DNA of 64,000 nucleotides from Isoetes taiwanensis (GCA_021234155.1 JAJEKV010000226.1:1-64000); one strand, 5' to 3'; shown: positions 1 to 12,330, numbered from the stretch's first letter. Numbers and translations: made by a program. Notes: generated from the letters alone by a model not told the origin.

Positions 1-2352
1 CCTTGGGGCAATCACCCTCCCATTGGGGTATCACAGCAAACCCCTCAGCTAGAATGGATTTAGGACCTCGGTTGCTTCGGGGCAACCACTCTAAACCTAA
101 ATCTTGCAAAACTTTTTCACCACAAGCACATTGATGTACAGCTTTTCCCATTTCAAGAAAAACCTTGTTTCCTCTTTTTCAATACCAAGCACAAATAAGC
201 GGGTGTGAATTTTGCTTGGGAAAAGTATGAGTGTGATCCCAACACTTGATATTAAAAGGGTGCAAAATCCTTTTTGAAGTGGGAACGGAGTTCTAGATAC
301 TTAAAAATCTATGCGACCTAGTCAAAAATTGGTCAATACTCTCTCGTGACGAGAAATTCTCAAATGTTTTGTGAGATATTATTTTTGATCTGGGACAAGG
401 GACTGATCTAATTGTTCTTGTAGGTAAAGTGCAACACCTTTTTGGGATTACTTTGAATCTTTGAAATGAGCAGTAATTTACCAGCAGCCGGTGTGTTTTT
501 GATGGCCGAGATATTTATTTATATGTTTTTTTTTTCACGAGGCGAGAATAGAAGATAATTCTTGAGGTTTTGATAATAACATATGGGGACCTTGCTAGGG
601 GTTTTGCGTGAAGATAGGTTCTTTTGACTCTTATCGGATAGCTAGGACTTAGCTTTGACAAATATTTATATGTTTTATATTTTCCTTGAATGCAAGATGA
701 CTTTCTTATGAAGCCTAAAAGTAGGATCTTTCTAATATCGCGTAGAAAAAAACTAGAACAATATTTAGCGATATGCATAACTTTCTTGAAAAGGAAGTTG
801 AGGAAAGGAAATTTTACAAAAGTCGGATTTTCATTCACTTAACAAATCATCGAGGAGTTCCACATAACTTCAAATAACTCACAATTCAGGAGTCAATAAT
901 ACTTAGGGATGGGACAGGAATAATTGGTCCAGCTTCTTTGCTCAATCAAGTAAATTGATGCAGCAAGGAAGGTCGAATTCACCGAAGATCGTATTGACAT
1001 GTATTTCGCATCCACAATCTCCCAAATGCGCCAAAAAGCCCTTGAAATTTCTGGAGGTGATTTGCCCTTTTTGAAAAATGCACAGTTCGTTCAATTCTTG
1101 CAGATCAACGGATTATCCGTCATTTAATACGGGGTTTGGAGTTCTTGGGATCACTCAAGTTAAATCGGGAGAATGCAGTCATGATTAGGTAGTTCCGGCT
1201 ACTAAAAAATCCGTTTCTTGGCACTGCAATCTTAGGGTTCTTGTTTTTCTTGTGAAAATATCCCACGGGCGGAATGGAAAAAGAAGCCAAGGTATAAATA
1301 TAGATCCATTGACCGGGGTCTTGATTCGTGGTCTCCTCCATAGCTTCGGCTCGTGTTTTCGACTTGGCATGCGGGGGCGCCACTTGGCGAAGGATGAGAG
1401 GGGTAGATAAATGGGGGGGTAGATGTAGGTAGGTTTTATCATTTTTTCAAAAGGCCCCCAAAGAAGGCCATTTAGAAGGTCGATATAACCTCTTTTTTCA
1501 AAAATGTTTGTGCGGTGGTGTGTTTTCATGTGGGCTACCGGATAGTATCATCAAATTTTCAAATGGAATACTTTGATTTTTGAAAAAAAAAATGACTAAG
1601 CATGGGGCTTGGTGAGATGGCAAAATGGTGAAGATGTGGCATAAGGGTTGTAACCATCTTTTTCCCTAGTCAAAAATGATGATTTTGGTGAAGTGGCATG
1701 AAGTATGGATGATATGGGTGACACGTGTGATATGAATGGTGAAGTGGAATTATGATGAAGTGGATGTTTGTATCTTTTTGCAATTTCTTTTGACATGAAA
1801 ATACTACTAGGAGCTCATTTCTTGCATAGTTGGACATGTCTTGCTTTTGTCCTTCTTTTAAGACCTAGTAAGTATAACAAGGTACTTTTGAAATGAATTC
1901 ATGAGGCTCCTAATGCTTGACTTTGGTGAGTGGGTGGATGGAGCATGGGTGTGTGTTTCATTTGACTAGAAAAAATGTTACCAACACCATAGTATGTAAT
2001 GAGAGGAGATGGAAATGTGGAAAAAAAAAGGCTAGGCATGGAATGGAGATTAAGAACTTTAGAATATCAACTTCAATGCTCAAATCAAATGTCATACCAA
2101 GTTGTGATCTTGCAATTCTTCAATAGGGCTTCAAATTTAGTAACTTGCCTTGTGACCTTCCATTTTAGCCAAAATACTCCTTTGATGTTTTCTCAAGTGA
2201 ATGTCCTTCTTTGGTTCTTCAAGTCCTTGTGTCTTTTGTAGCTTTTTGAAAGATCTTCAAGTTGCAACTTCAAATACTCCTTATGTGCTTATTGAACCAT
2301 GTATTTGGAAATGCTAATGGTTCTTCCATGCTGCACCATGAGTTTGAGAGTT
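1..2352 (-). repeat. Gypsy non-coding block (LTR and leader), outermost left copy
   Basis: This stretch matches 7,140-9,600 and 15,850-18,200 directly, and the right-arm blocks in reverse complement. It holds the gag leader (the part near position 1), a TATA box on the minus strand at about 1,293-1,302, and the upstream LTR part ending near a short TGCTGCCA palindrome remnant at 2,330. It then jumps to integrase sequence at 2,353, skipping about 1.43 kb present in the next unit (9,610-11,040). No gene is supported here. Confidence 0.8.
1293..1302 (-). promoter_or_regulatory. LTR TATA box
   Basis: The minus strand reads TATATTTATA. The same motif and its flanks (CAATGGATC before, CCTTGG after) recur in all five full blocks, so this is probably the U3 promoter of the gypsy element, with transcription running toward lower coordinates. 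Confidence 0.6.
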
Positions 2353-2966
2353 CTTACTTTGAGAGTTGCTAGCAATGTAGCTATAACATCATTCGGCCCC
2401 ATGGCTGCCTCTATCGGATATAAGTTTGAAGGGGACACCAAATCAGCCTGAGATATTTTCATGGATGAACCTAGCGATTGGTATAAGCATTTGCTTGTCT
2501 CGGGGGGTAGCCTTCAGCCCATTTTGTAAATAATCGGTAGCTACTAAGAATATCTTTGGTCTTTGTCGCGAGAAGAAGGTGGATCTGAGGTCCTATGAAA
2601 TCAAGTCCCCGGACTTGGAAGGGGTCTGGAGAAGTTATGGCGATTAAAGGCCGGTGGTTGAAGAATTCTTCTACCAAAAATTTGGCATTTATGGCGGCAT
2701 TTGATTGTTTCATAGCGGTCCTTGAAGAGTTGGCCAATAATAACCAGCCCTCAAGATTTTTTTTTTTCTTTGTAGTATCTGCGACAAAATGTCCATACTC
2801 CTTCATGACATGCTTCTAATACTAACTTAGCTTCTTCTTCATCAACACACCTCAAAATGATACCCTCTTTGTCATACACGCATAACACATTATCTATTAG
2901 CTTGAACTTATTGCATTTTCCTTGAACCTTCTTTTTGGTTGGAGTTGAGTTCTTACGGCATCTCAT
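2353..2966 (-). pseudogene. pol: Integrase fragment, left unit 1 (truncated)
   Basis: This is the integrase of the Ty3/gypsy polyprotein, which would insert element cDNA in the nucleus. Seen are the zinc-binding N-terminal part (a HEGV start, then a KCQIF-like segment that is partly garbled in this copy) and the start of the catalytic core, with LDFIGP around the first Asp. The end of the core and the GPF tail are missing because of the jump at 2,353. Frameshifts break the reading frame. Family assignment is firm because the other units carry the same order. Confidence 0.8.
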
Positions 2967-3009
2967 TTGATTCCAAATATCTTCTTATATTAAACTTGCC
3001 AATCGCCTC

Positions 3010-3640
3010 TGCACAAGGTTTACATTAACACTGCATCATCTTGAACCTCATGAGTCAACCCTTCTTCATCTTCTGCTCAAACAAAATATTAGTCAAATAT
3101 GTCTTTGGGATCATTTACCAAATTAATCACTTTAACTTGACAATATCATATTCTTGAATCTTACAAGCCCATCTGCATATCTTGGCCTTAGAAGGCTTTT
3201 TTGAGAACAACAAAGACAAAGGATTTTTGCTTCATATACACTGAGTATATTTGTTTTTGGATAAGATGTCCTTGTCTATCAATCAAAAACATAAGACCTT
3301 GCTGCACTTTTCTCGAGCCTTGGGTACCTCATTTCGAGTATTAGACCAAATCTTGCTAGAAAAAGTTACCACCCCTAGATCTTGCAATAAAACCAACCCT
3401 CTGACTCTTTTTGTTATCTTGATATAAGCTTCAAAAGGTTTAGTTGCATCGGGAGGTTTTAAAAGTGAGAAGTGGAGATGGCTTGTATATATCTTGTCGA
3501 GGCAAGTTGGCAAGTCACGAGTCCACTCTACCATGATTAACTTACTCTCATGCTTGGTGTATTTGCCTACCTTGGTGAGATCGGATATAGGAACTCTGAT
3601 ATTATTAGAAGTGAGGAACATACATTCTTAAAAAACTTAC
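3010..3640 (-). pseudogene. pol: RT connection / degenerate RNase H-like domain, left unit 1
   Basis: This segment follows the RT. It begins near a LTKVGKY segment and continues through KPFEAYI, GLVLLQD, FSSKIW and EVPKA. This is the layout of the usual gypsy RNase H that follows RT, but the catalytic Asp/Glu/Asp positions are not evident. It may be only a structural tether, since an intact-looking RNase H lies upstream of RT in the same element. It then runs into a linker (KAKICRW, YDIAVKVINLV) before integrase. Frame breaks are present. Confidence 0.7.
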
Positions 3641-3747
3641 CATACCTAGGAAACTTTTTACTTCCTTAGGTTTTTGGTGATGCAAGCTTTTTTAATGCTT
3701 CCACTTGCTCTCGACCACTTGAATCCCTTTAGAGGAGATCTCATGCC

Positions 3748-4200
3748 CTAACAATCCTCCCTTAGAGCATAGAAATACACATTTTTTTTAGGGTTTAAAC
3801 TCACTCCTCCCTTCACGCACATGCCACATATCTTAGTTAGATAATTGAAATGATCTCTCAAGGCTGATCCCAAGCAGAGATCATCAAGAAAAACTCTAAA
3901 AAGCGGCGAGGAGGCATATCCTTGAATATAGTATCCATTGTTCTTTGAAAAGTTCTTTGGAGCATTCATCAAACCAAAAGGCATTCTCTTCATAGCAAAA
4001 GTTCCCCATGGGTGATGGCATTTTGTTTTTGGTTGATCTTCTAGCTTAACAGAAATTTGGTTGAATCCTGAGAAGCCATCCAAAAAAGAGTATGTCTCTT
4101 TCCCTGCAACAGCATGTAAAACCTCTTCCAAAAAAGGCAGAGGGTAGCAGTCTTTAACAGTGGCCTTGTTCAAATCTCGTAATCAATACAAATTCGATAG
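3748..4200 (-). pseudogene. pol: Reverse transcriptase core, left unit 1
   Basis: This is the reverse transcriptase of the gypsy element. Seen in order are NKATVKDCYPLPF near the start, FLDGFSGFNQI (motif with the first catalytic Asp), GTFAMKRMPFGLMNAP (the gypsy FGL..AP motif) and VFLDDL at about 3,880-3,891 (the YxDD motif in its FLDD form). It is open for about 141 codons, which makes it the best preserved RT in the window. The segment before it is frameshifted. The family is certain; activity cannot be judged. Confidence 0.92.
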
Positions 4201-4322
4201 TTTTTTGTTCTTTTTTCCATGGGCACAATGCATGATAACCATTACGGATTTGAAATTTCGGTGATCACACTGCATCTTTCATTTTTAGTAACTCCTCTCT
4301 AATCAAGTCTAGCAAGGCCACA

Positions 4323-4640
4323 TTAATCCTTCTTAGTTTTTTTTGCATCCGGGGCTGACGCCTTCCTTAATTTTATTTCAAATTCACAAATGTTTTTATC
4401 AACACCAATCAGTTCATTATAATCCCATGCAAAAACATCTTTCCATTCTTTGAAGAAATCTATTACCATGCATTCACTCTTTTCCTCAAACATATCACCA
4501 ACATAAAGAGTTCTTTCTTGTCCATTTTTTTCTATCTTAATTTCTCTAACTTTGTTTTCACTACTAGCATTGATTACCAATATAGGATGTAGCTGTTTGA
4601 GTTCTTCTTCCTCCAATTCTTCCTCCTTGATAGCACCTTA
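4323..4640 (-). pseudogene. pol: Pol linker before RT, left unit 1
   Basis: This open stretch of about 97 codons lies between RNase H and RT, with EELKQLHPILVI, LYVGDMFEE and FKEWKDVFAWDYNEL. The last part matches the segment that precedes RT in many Ty3/gypsy polyproteins (F..DVFAW followed by the pre-RT region). It supports one continuous ancestral pol frame from RNase H to RT. Confidence 0.75.
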
Positions 4641-4677
4641 CGCCAAATGTTAGAGCAAAACACTCTTACACAAGGTA

Positions 4678-5021
4678 TCAGCCTCTTCATTGAACTTTCT
4701 TGTGACATGAAGTAGCTCCGGGATGCAAATGTTGATAGTTCCCCTAGTGCTTGATCCTAAGCATAATCATCTCTTCATTTTAGTTTGATATTCCCCAAAA
4801 TTTGCTGCATACCTGGTGAGAGTCTCCAAATACAATGATGTCGTTAACACCTAAGTGCCTAGCCTCTTGTAGCCCAGCTATCAAAGCTTTATATTCAGCC
4901 ATGTTAGAAGTAGCGTTTTGATGAATTACGCCAACTTTTGCCATTAGTTTGCTTGACTGTCCTTAAGAATGGCGTGAGGAAGAAGCTATACTCAATTTCT
5001 TAGAGACACCACCATCAAACC
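4678..5021 (-). pseudogene. pol: RNase H domain upstream of RT, left unit 1
   Basis: This is a complete RNase HI-type signature in broken frames: FDGGVSKK (first Asp) near 5,010, AEYKAL (Glu) near 4,890, a FGDS-like segment (Asp) near 4,820 and RKFNEEAD (last Asp) near 4,690. The domain would remove the RNA strand of RNA:DNA hybrids during reverse transcription. It lies between protease and RT, whereas the typical gypsy RNase H follows RT. The same placement occurs in units at 13,360, 29,125 and 36,980, so it is not a local rearrangement. Confidence 0.82.
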
Positions 5022-5399
5022 ATAAATAAGCAAAGTTTATTCCACGGTGTACATTGCATACCTTAATTGGACTTGTGTCCACCCCCATATTGGTCATGGT
5101 AACTTCATATACCCCAAGTTGATTGGATATCAACACATCTTCTTCAATGAAGTTAAAAAATCAAACTCCCCAAGCTTGTTGTAGATAACAATTTTTTTTT
5201 CTTCCATCGGTTATGGTACATTCCCCTTTTGACCAAGCAGTGCGGCATCTCTTGTTGTGACCATCTCCTTCCTAAAGTAAATCATAAATATCTGCTTTTC
5301 ATCCATTCCTTCAAATGCAACCACAACAAAATTAGCGACCACAACAATTCCTTCAATATCTATTGGTACTTTACTTACAATCCCTATGGGATTAATTCT

Positions 5400-5841
5400 T
5401 GAATTAGAAAGATTTCAGTACCATAGGGCTTTCTTGTCTACCTCTAAGCCACATTGTTTCATCACATGATGTGGCATAACATTTAAGGTGATCCCCATCC
5501 AACAATACCTTAGACAAAGCTTTCTTCCCAATGTTGCTGCACATGTGAAGGCACCGGGATCATGTTCATCTTGTACTAGCATTTGCTCCTCAATGTGATT
5601 TGTAAGCATAATTTGTTCCTCTTGTGTGAGACAAACCTGTTCATCTTGAGTCAAGTTAAGCATCTTCTTTCTATAAGTGGGTGCAATCCTTAATAATGTG
5701 AGCAAATCTACACTAACTTTAGAATTTTTCATAAGTACTTCAAAGTCATCACCATCTTTATCTTTTTTAGGAATTTCGACAAGGCCACGGGAGGTACAAA
5801 ATTTGCTTACCATCTTGTGCGGGTTGCTTGTTTTCACTCAT
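5400..5841 (-). pseudogene. pol: Retropepsin-type protease region, left unit 1
   Basis: This is probably the start of pol, with an ATG at 5,841 (MSENKQPAQDG) just after a gap from gag. After an acidic, Gln-rich stretch (NLTQDEQVCLTQEEQ) comes the protease motif LLDGGSPLNVM at 5,487-5,508, although this copy has a frame break there. In plant gypsy elements DGGS commonly replaces the DTGA/DSGA of retropepsins, so this Asp is the likely catalytic residue. The continuation to about 5,200 (INPIGIVSKVPIDIEGIVV) probably completes the domain in another frame. Confidence 0.8.
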
Positions 5842-6045
5842 TTTACCTTTAACAGCGCTAGCTTCTATTTCTTCTTGAGATAACCCCTTGTCTTTCATTC
5901 CCCTTGTATGCCACGACCATAATTTCTTCTGTTCTTCAAATTCTGCATAAATCTGATAGGATAGCTAACTTAGGACAAATATTTGTGATGCTTGATGGGC
6001 TCGGCAGATTTTGGCTTTCTTTGTCTTGCAAAATACTCTTTAACA

Positions 6046-6231
6046 CTACATCGTCTTCATAATGTCTGTAGCTTTACAAAAGGCACAAAGCAGGACACTC
6101 TTTTTCCATAATGGCCTCTCTTGTTGCATTTGAGGCATATCGTACCAACAAACATCGAGGAAGAATGTGTTTCTCTCATACAATGTGCACAAAGGGGATA
6201 GCTTTTTTCTTTCAGGTCTAGATGCTTTCAA
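6046..6231 (-). pseudogene. gag: Nucleocapsid-like zinc knuckle region, left unit 1
   Basis: This is the gag C-terminal region. A Cys-x2-Cys-x4-His-type segment (CAFCKATGHYE in the better copies) is visible near 6,060-6,110, followed by a basic tail. The final Cys of a classic CCHC knuckle is not evident, so it may be atypical or garbled by consensus error. Its role would be RNA binding in the particle. Confidence 0.55.
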
Positions 6232-6370
6232 TTCTTGAAGTTGCTTGGTGACCTCAAGTAAACCTCGACAACTTTGTCAATCTACGCCTTGGTAGTGCTT
6301 GCGATCTTGTCGATTCTTGGTTTGCCTTGGGTTTCTTCTTATCTTTTTGTCGGCATATCTTGGTATAGCA

Positions 6371-7095
6371 TCAGCACCCATATATTCTGTTCAAAATCTG
6401 GGAAGAAAGGATCATTAGTGGTATGAGTATCATCGGTAAATAGGAAAGCACATCAGCAATCTCAATGGCCTTGTTAAAAGCTTTATGGATGGTTGCAAAC
6501 CCCTCTGTTTGTAAATCTTTAGCATCTTCTGTGTACTCTTGATCTACCAGTCGGACCCTTATGAAAGATGCAACAAGGTGTAAGGTATGGTTAGGTACTT
6601 GATTAGTTTGGCATTTTGTTAAGTACACATGAAATCTTTCCACATATTGGTGAGCAGTCTCACCATTTCTAATATGAAAGGTTTGTAATTCAAAATGAGA
6701 TCTTGAGGGTCATAAACCTTACCAAATCTAGATAAAAACCTTTTGACAATTTCATCCCATGTGTTGATACCATCACTTATCACATACTCCAACCAAGCCC
6801 TTACTTCATCATTTTTGAAGCACTTCTTGAATTCAGCAAACTTAGTCCCTTTCTTGTGTCAGTATTCTTGATAATATTCATCAAAGATCTTAAGAAAGTT
6901 GTTAGCACTCATGCTAGAATCAAATGTAGGAGCAGGAATAGGGACATTGAGTTCAAAGTATTGGCGGGCATACTAGCATTGAGATTTCTTGACTTATTAG
7001 GATGTCTGAGGATCACCTTGAGGAGTAGCTTGTGTTTTTGTATTGTCTTGTACCTCGGCATGGTGGGATGTTTGACATTTAGATCTAGGAGCCAT
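6371..7095 (-). pseudogene. gag: Gag capsid-like region, left unit 1
   Basis: The start at 7,095 opens MAPRSKCQTSHHAEVQ and lies 40-50 bases after the end of the leader. The retrotransposon-gag fold region follows: SANNFLKIFDEYYQEY, AWLEYVISDGINTWDEIV, FLSRFGKVYDPQDL and then CGKISCVLNKMPNQVPNHTL in alternating frames. This W...F...Y spacing is typical of plant gypsy capsid domains. It would form the virus-like particle in the cytoplasm. Frameshifts are frequent and mostly differ between copies, so they are probably sequence errors. Confidence 0.85.
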
Positions 7096-10000
7096 AGTTC
7101 CCAAGAACCGGGTTGGATCTCGGTAGGAGCCTCCAAGATGTTGAGGGTAATCTGGCAAAACCCTCAACTAGAATGGTTTAGGACCTCAGGTTGCTTGAGG
7201 GCAACCACTCTAAACCTAAATCTTGCAAAACTTTTCACCACAAGCTTTGTTAGTACAGACTTTCCCATTTCAAGAAAAACCTTGTTTCCTCTTTTCAATA
7301 CCAAGCACAAATAAGCTGGTGAATTTTACTTGGGAAAGTATGAGTGTGATCCCAACACTTGATATTAAAGAGTGCAAAATCCTTTTTGAAGTCAGGGCAG
7401 TTCTAGATACTTGAAAAATCTATGCGACCTAGTCAAAAATTGGTCAATACTCTCGTGAGGCGAGAAATTCTCAAATGTTTTGTGAGATATTATTTTTTGA
7501 TGCGGGACAGCTGGGGACTGATCTAATTGTTCTTGTAGGTAAAGTGCAACACCTTTTTGGGGTTTACTTTGAATCTTTGAATGAGCAAGAGAGTAATTTA
7601 CCTTGACAATTTGTTTTTGATGTGAGAGATATTTATTTATATGTTTTTGTTTTTCACGAGGCGAGAATAGAAGATAATTCTGCGAGGTTTTGATAATAAC
7701 ATATGGGTGAACCTTTGCTAGAGAGTTTTGTAGCGAAAAGATAGGTTCTTTTTGACTCTTATCGGATAGCTAGGACTTAGCTTTGACAAATATTTATATG
7801 TTTTATGTTTTCTTTGAATGCAAGATGACTATTCTTATGAAGCCTAAGTAGGATCTTTCTAATATCATTAAAAAAAAAACTAGAACAATATTTAGCGGAT
7901 ATGCATAACTTTCTTGAAAAGGAAGTTGAAAAGAAATTTTACCAAAGTCGGTTTTCATTCACTTAACAAATCATCTGGGAGTTCCACATAACTTCAAATA
8001 ACTCACAATTCGAGGAGTCAATAATACTTAGGGATCCGGATTAGGGTTTTGAGAATAATTGCCAACTAAGCCAAATGAAGATTTCTTGCTCAATCAAGTA
8101 AATTGATGCAGCAAGGAAGGTCAAATTCGTTTAGTGCAACAAATCTTTCCAACCGAAGATCATTATTGACATGTATGGTTTTACCATTTTTTACTATCAT
8201 CCACAATCTCCCAAATGCATAAAAGCCCTTGAAATTTCTGGGTCGATTTGCCCCTTTTTTGAAAATGCTTGGTTCTGTTCCAATTCTTGCAAGATCCAGC
8301 AGTTATCCGTCATTTCATTTTACGGGTTTGGAGTTCTTGGGATCACTCAAGTTAAATCGGGAGAATGCAGTCATGATTAGGTAGTTCCGGCTACTAAAAA
8401 TCCGTTTCTTGGCACTGCAAATCTTAGGGTTCTTGTTTTTCTTGTGAAGAAATATCCACAGGCGGAATGGAAAAAAAAAGCCAAGGTATAAATATAGATC
8501 CATTGACCAGTCTTACGATTCGTGGTCTCCTCCCCGCCAAGCTTCGGCTCGTGTTTGACTTGGCATGCCGAGGGGCGCCACTTGGCGAAGGAGGATGAGA
8601 GGGTAGATAAATGGGGGTAGATGTAGGTAGGTTTTATCATTTTTTTTTTCAAAAAGCCGCAGCGCCCCAAGAAGGCCATTTAGAAGGTCGATATAACCTC
8701 TTTTTTCAAAAATGTTTGTGCCAGGTGGCATGTTTTCATGTGGGCTACCAGATAGTATCATCAAATTTTCAAATGGAATACTTTGATTTTTTGGAAAAAA
8801 AAAATGACTAAGCATGGGGCTTGGTGAGGTGGTGGCAAAAATGGTGAAGATGTGGCACTTAAGGGTTGGTAACCATCTTTTCCCTAGTCAAAATGATGAT
8901 TTTGGTGAAGTGGCATGAAGTATGGATGATATGGGTGACACGTGTGATATGAATGGTGAAGTGGAATTATGAATGATGAAGTGGATGTTTGTATCTTTTG
9001 CAATTTCTTTTGACATGAAATGCTACTAGGGAGCTCATTTCTTGCATAGTTGGACATGTCTTGCTTTTGTCCTTCTTTTGTAAGACCTAGTAAGTATAAC
9101 TCTAGGTACTTTTGAAATGAATTCATGAGGCTCCCTAATGCTTGACTTTGGTGAGTGGGTGGATGGAGCATGGAGTGTGTGTTTCATTTGACTAGGGAAA
9201 AAAATGTTACCAACACCATAGTATGTAATGAGAGGAGATGGAAATGTGGAAAAAAAGAAGGCTAGACATGGAATGGGACGACTCAAGATATAGAATGAAA
9301 AAAGAATGGCTAGGCAATTCTTTTAGAACTTTAGAATATCAACTTCAATGCTCAAATCAGAAATGTCATACCAAGTTGTGATCTTGCAAATCTTCAATAG
9401 GGCTTCAAATTTAGTAACTTGCCTTGTGACCTTCCATTTAGCCAAAATACTCCTTTGATGTTTTCTCAAGTGAATGTCCTTCTTTGGTTCTTCAAGTCCT
9501 TGTGTCTTTTGTAGCTTTTTGAAAGATCTTCAAAGTTGCAACTTCAAATACTCCTTATGTGCTTATTGAACCATGTATTTGGAAATGCTAATGGTTCTTC
9601 CATGCTGCCATAGTGGCGACATCATGCTAAAAAAGAAGAAGCTGAGGGCTGGTTTTCCGACTTCTCAAGACATTAATTCCTTCTTGCAGCATGCAGAATA
9701 TTGCCATGATGGATGGAATGAATGGCAATCATGGGAGAAGATGTTTGGAAAGCAAGTTTATATGAAAGCAAGCCTTGAGTGTGTCAGATGATAATGAATG
9801 AACAAGAGGGTGAACCTGTAATGACAGTACAAGAATCAGTTCAACATCTAGCTGCCATGTGGTGATATGGTGGCAGCTTTTTCTGGGATATGAATGTATA
9901 CTCAGGGCAGAGTAGAAAAATGATGAAGTATGAATGGTGGACTACTCTTGAGCAGAATGGAAGGTTTATGAATGAAGAGCAGAGGGTGTACCTGTTATAC

Positions 10001-10418
10001 AAAATAAATTAAGGTTAGCATAAAATCTAAATCGGTGGTGGAAGTGGAGGCGGCATGCTCATCAAAGTGAATGGATGAGAAGTGAATAAAAGGTGTAAAG
10101 GTGAAATCAAGAGGGTGGTCTGCATGGCAAAGTATAATATTAGGAGGAACAACACGAGCCTCATGTACCAGCAGCTTGAAATAAACTTTTCTGCAACTTC
10201 ACATTAGAACCAAGGACGTTAATTTATCAATTGCTATAAATGAACTAACTTAAAATAAATCAGCACTAAAGGAACAATTTATCTGACACACTGCCTATTC
10301 TATTTATCAATTGCTATAAATGAACTAACTTAAGATAAATCGATTGCTTTAAGAGTAATGCCTTTGCAAAAACTTTTATCTAACCTGCTTGCCTATTCTA
10401 ACATCTATACAACAAAGT
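7096..10418 (-). repeat. Gypsy non-coding block, second left copy (3' UTR, LTR, leader)
   Basis: In element orientation it begins just after the pol stop at 10,419 and ends at the next gag ATG at 7,095. It is about 3.3 kb and is shared by both neighbouring internal domains. It contains two AT-rich sentences with AATTGATAAATAGAAT-like words (10,200-10,330), a small palindrome near 9,600-9,620, a TATA box at 8,487-8,496 and the gag leader (7,100-7,500). Exact LTR ends, the purine tract and the primer site could not be fixed. Short ORFs here are not conserved among copies. Confidence 0.8.
8487..8496 (-). promoter_or_regulatory. LTR TATA box
   Basis: TATATTTATA on the minus strand, in the same context as the copies at 1,293, 17,129, 25,751 and 33,613. 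It probably drives the unit whose gag starts at 7,095. Confidence 0.6.
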
Positions 10419-11640
10419 TTATTCAAATAGACTAAGGGCAACATGTTCTTTGCCAATACCTCTTAAGATGTAGAATGTTGATAGGATTTGGTAAGATTCT
10501 TCCTTCTGGTATAGACTTCAACCAATATGAATCTTGGCCTCTTTGGTCTGTAACTTCAAAGGTCCTTCCACGACTCTTCAAATTTGCTAGCAGTCTTCCT
10601 TTGCCTTATTCCATTTTAGGACTAGCTCTCCATCTTTCAAGGTACCTTGCAATTTGTGTCTTTGCTTTGAGGCTGCTAGATCTTTAGCCTTTTTAATAGT
10701 ATAGCATTTTCGACTTCATATCTATGCTCTTCTAATTGCATAAGCCGGTACACACCTTTCTTCAAGTGCTTCCCCTATTTCCAAATTTAATTTCAAAGCC
10801 ATTCTCAGGATGGAAGCTCAAGCTCTCTTTGGAATGATAGACTCTATCCCATAAACTAGACTAAAAGGTGTATGTTTGGTGAAGTTTTGGTTGTGGTTCT
10901 GTAAGCCCTGAGGCATCATGCAACCTCAAATGCCAATCCTTTTTTGAGACACTAATAGTCTTTTTTGAGGATAGTTTTGAGCACTTTGTTAGTGGATTAC
11001 GCGACCATTACCTTGGGGATAGTAGGATGAACTCTTAGAATGTCTTACTTTGAGAGTTGCTAGCAATGTAGCTATAACATCATTGGCCCAGGCTGCCTCT
11101 ATGGAATATAAGTTTGAAGGGGACACCAAATCTAGCACGAGATATTTTCATGGATGAACCTAGCGATTGGTATAAGCATTTGCTTGTCTCGGGGAGTAAC
11201 TTGACCCATTTTGTAAAATAATCGTGTAGCTACAAGAATATCTTGGTCTTTGTCTGCGAGAAAAGAAGGTGGATCTCTGAGGTCCTATGAAATCAAGTCC
11301 CAGGACTTGGAAGGGTCTGGAGAAGTTATGGCGATTAAAGCAATTTGGTTGAAGAATTCTTCTACCAAAAATTTGGCATTTATGGCTGACATTTGATTGT
11401 TTCATAGCAGTCCTTGAAGAGTTGGCCAATAATAACCAGCCCTCAAGATTTTTTTTTTTTGTAGTATCTGCTGACAAAAATGTCCCACATACTCCTTCAT
11501 GACATGCTTCTAATACTAACAGCTTCTTCTTCATCAACACACCTCAAAATGATACCCTCTTTGTCATACACACATAACACATTATCTATTAGCTTGAACT
11601 TATTGCATTTTTCCTTGAACCTTCTTTTTTGGTTGGAGTT
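10419..11640 (-). pseudogene. pol: Integrase, left unit 2
   Basis: This is a full-length integrase in broken frames. The order is: zinc-binding part (HEGV...SHKCQIFGRR) at about 11,340-11,530, catalytic core with LGLDFIGP near 11,300 and the segment around the second Asp (DVIATLLATLKV) near 11,070, then a Lys/Glu-rich tail (LQGTLKDGELVLKWNKA) near 10,600-10,650, a WEGPFEV-like motif near 10,540, and a terminal LHLKRYWRQHV. The frame ends with TAA at 10,419-10,421. No chromodomain follows, which argues against a chromovirus. Confidence 0.85.
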
Positions 11641-11699
11641 GAGGTTCTACGGCATCTCATTTGATTCCAAATATCTTCTTATATTAAACTTGCCAATCG

Positions 11700-12330
11700 C
11701 CTCTGCACAAGGTTTACATTTTACTTTGCATCATCTTGAACCTCATGAGTCAACCCTTCTTCATCTTCTGCTCAAACAAAATATTAGTCAAATATGTCTT
11801 TGGGATCATTTACCAAATTAATCACTTTAACAGCAATATCATATTCTTGAATCTTACAAGCCCATGCATATCTTGGCCTTAAATTTGTTTTTGAGAACAA
11901 CAAAGACAAAGGATTTTTGCTTCATATACACTGAGTATGGTATTTTTTGGATAAGATGTCCTTGTCTATCAATCAAAAACATAAGACTTTGCACTTTTCT
12001 CGAGCCTTGGGTACCTCATTTTCAGTATTAGACCAAATCTTGCTAGAAAAGTTACCACCCCTTAGATCTTGCAATAAAACCAACCCTCTGACTCTTTTTG
12101 TTATCGATATATAAGCTTCAAAGGTTTAGTTGCATCGGGGAGGTTTTAAAAGTGCGAGAAGTGGAGATGGCTTGTATAATCTTGTCGAGAAGGCAAGTTG
12201 GCAAGTCACGAGTCCACTCTACCATGATTAACTTACTCTCATGCTTGGTGTATTTGCCTACCTTGGTGAGATCGGATATAGAACTCTGATTATTAGAGAA
12301 GTGAGGAACATACATTCTTAAAAACTTACC
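11700..12330 (-). pseudogene. pol: RT connection / degenerate RNase H-like domain, left unit 2
   Basis: Same segment as 3,010-3,640: LTKVGKYTKHESKLIMVEW, KPFEAYI and FSSKIW, then the YDIAVKVINLVNDP linker. It sits between RT and integrase. The acidic residues of an active RNase H are not apparent here either, which supports loss of function with retention as a spacer. Confidence 0.7.

Noticed and set aside
515-2241. Open frames of 60-115 codons in the gypsy non-coding blocks
   Set aside because: Their frames are not kept between the repeat copies and they show no domain. They are chance frames in AT-rich LTR sequence.
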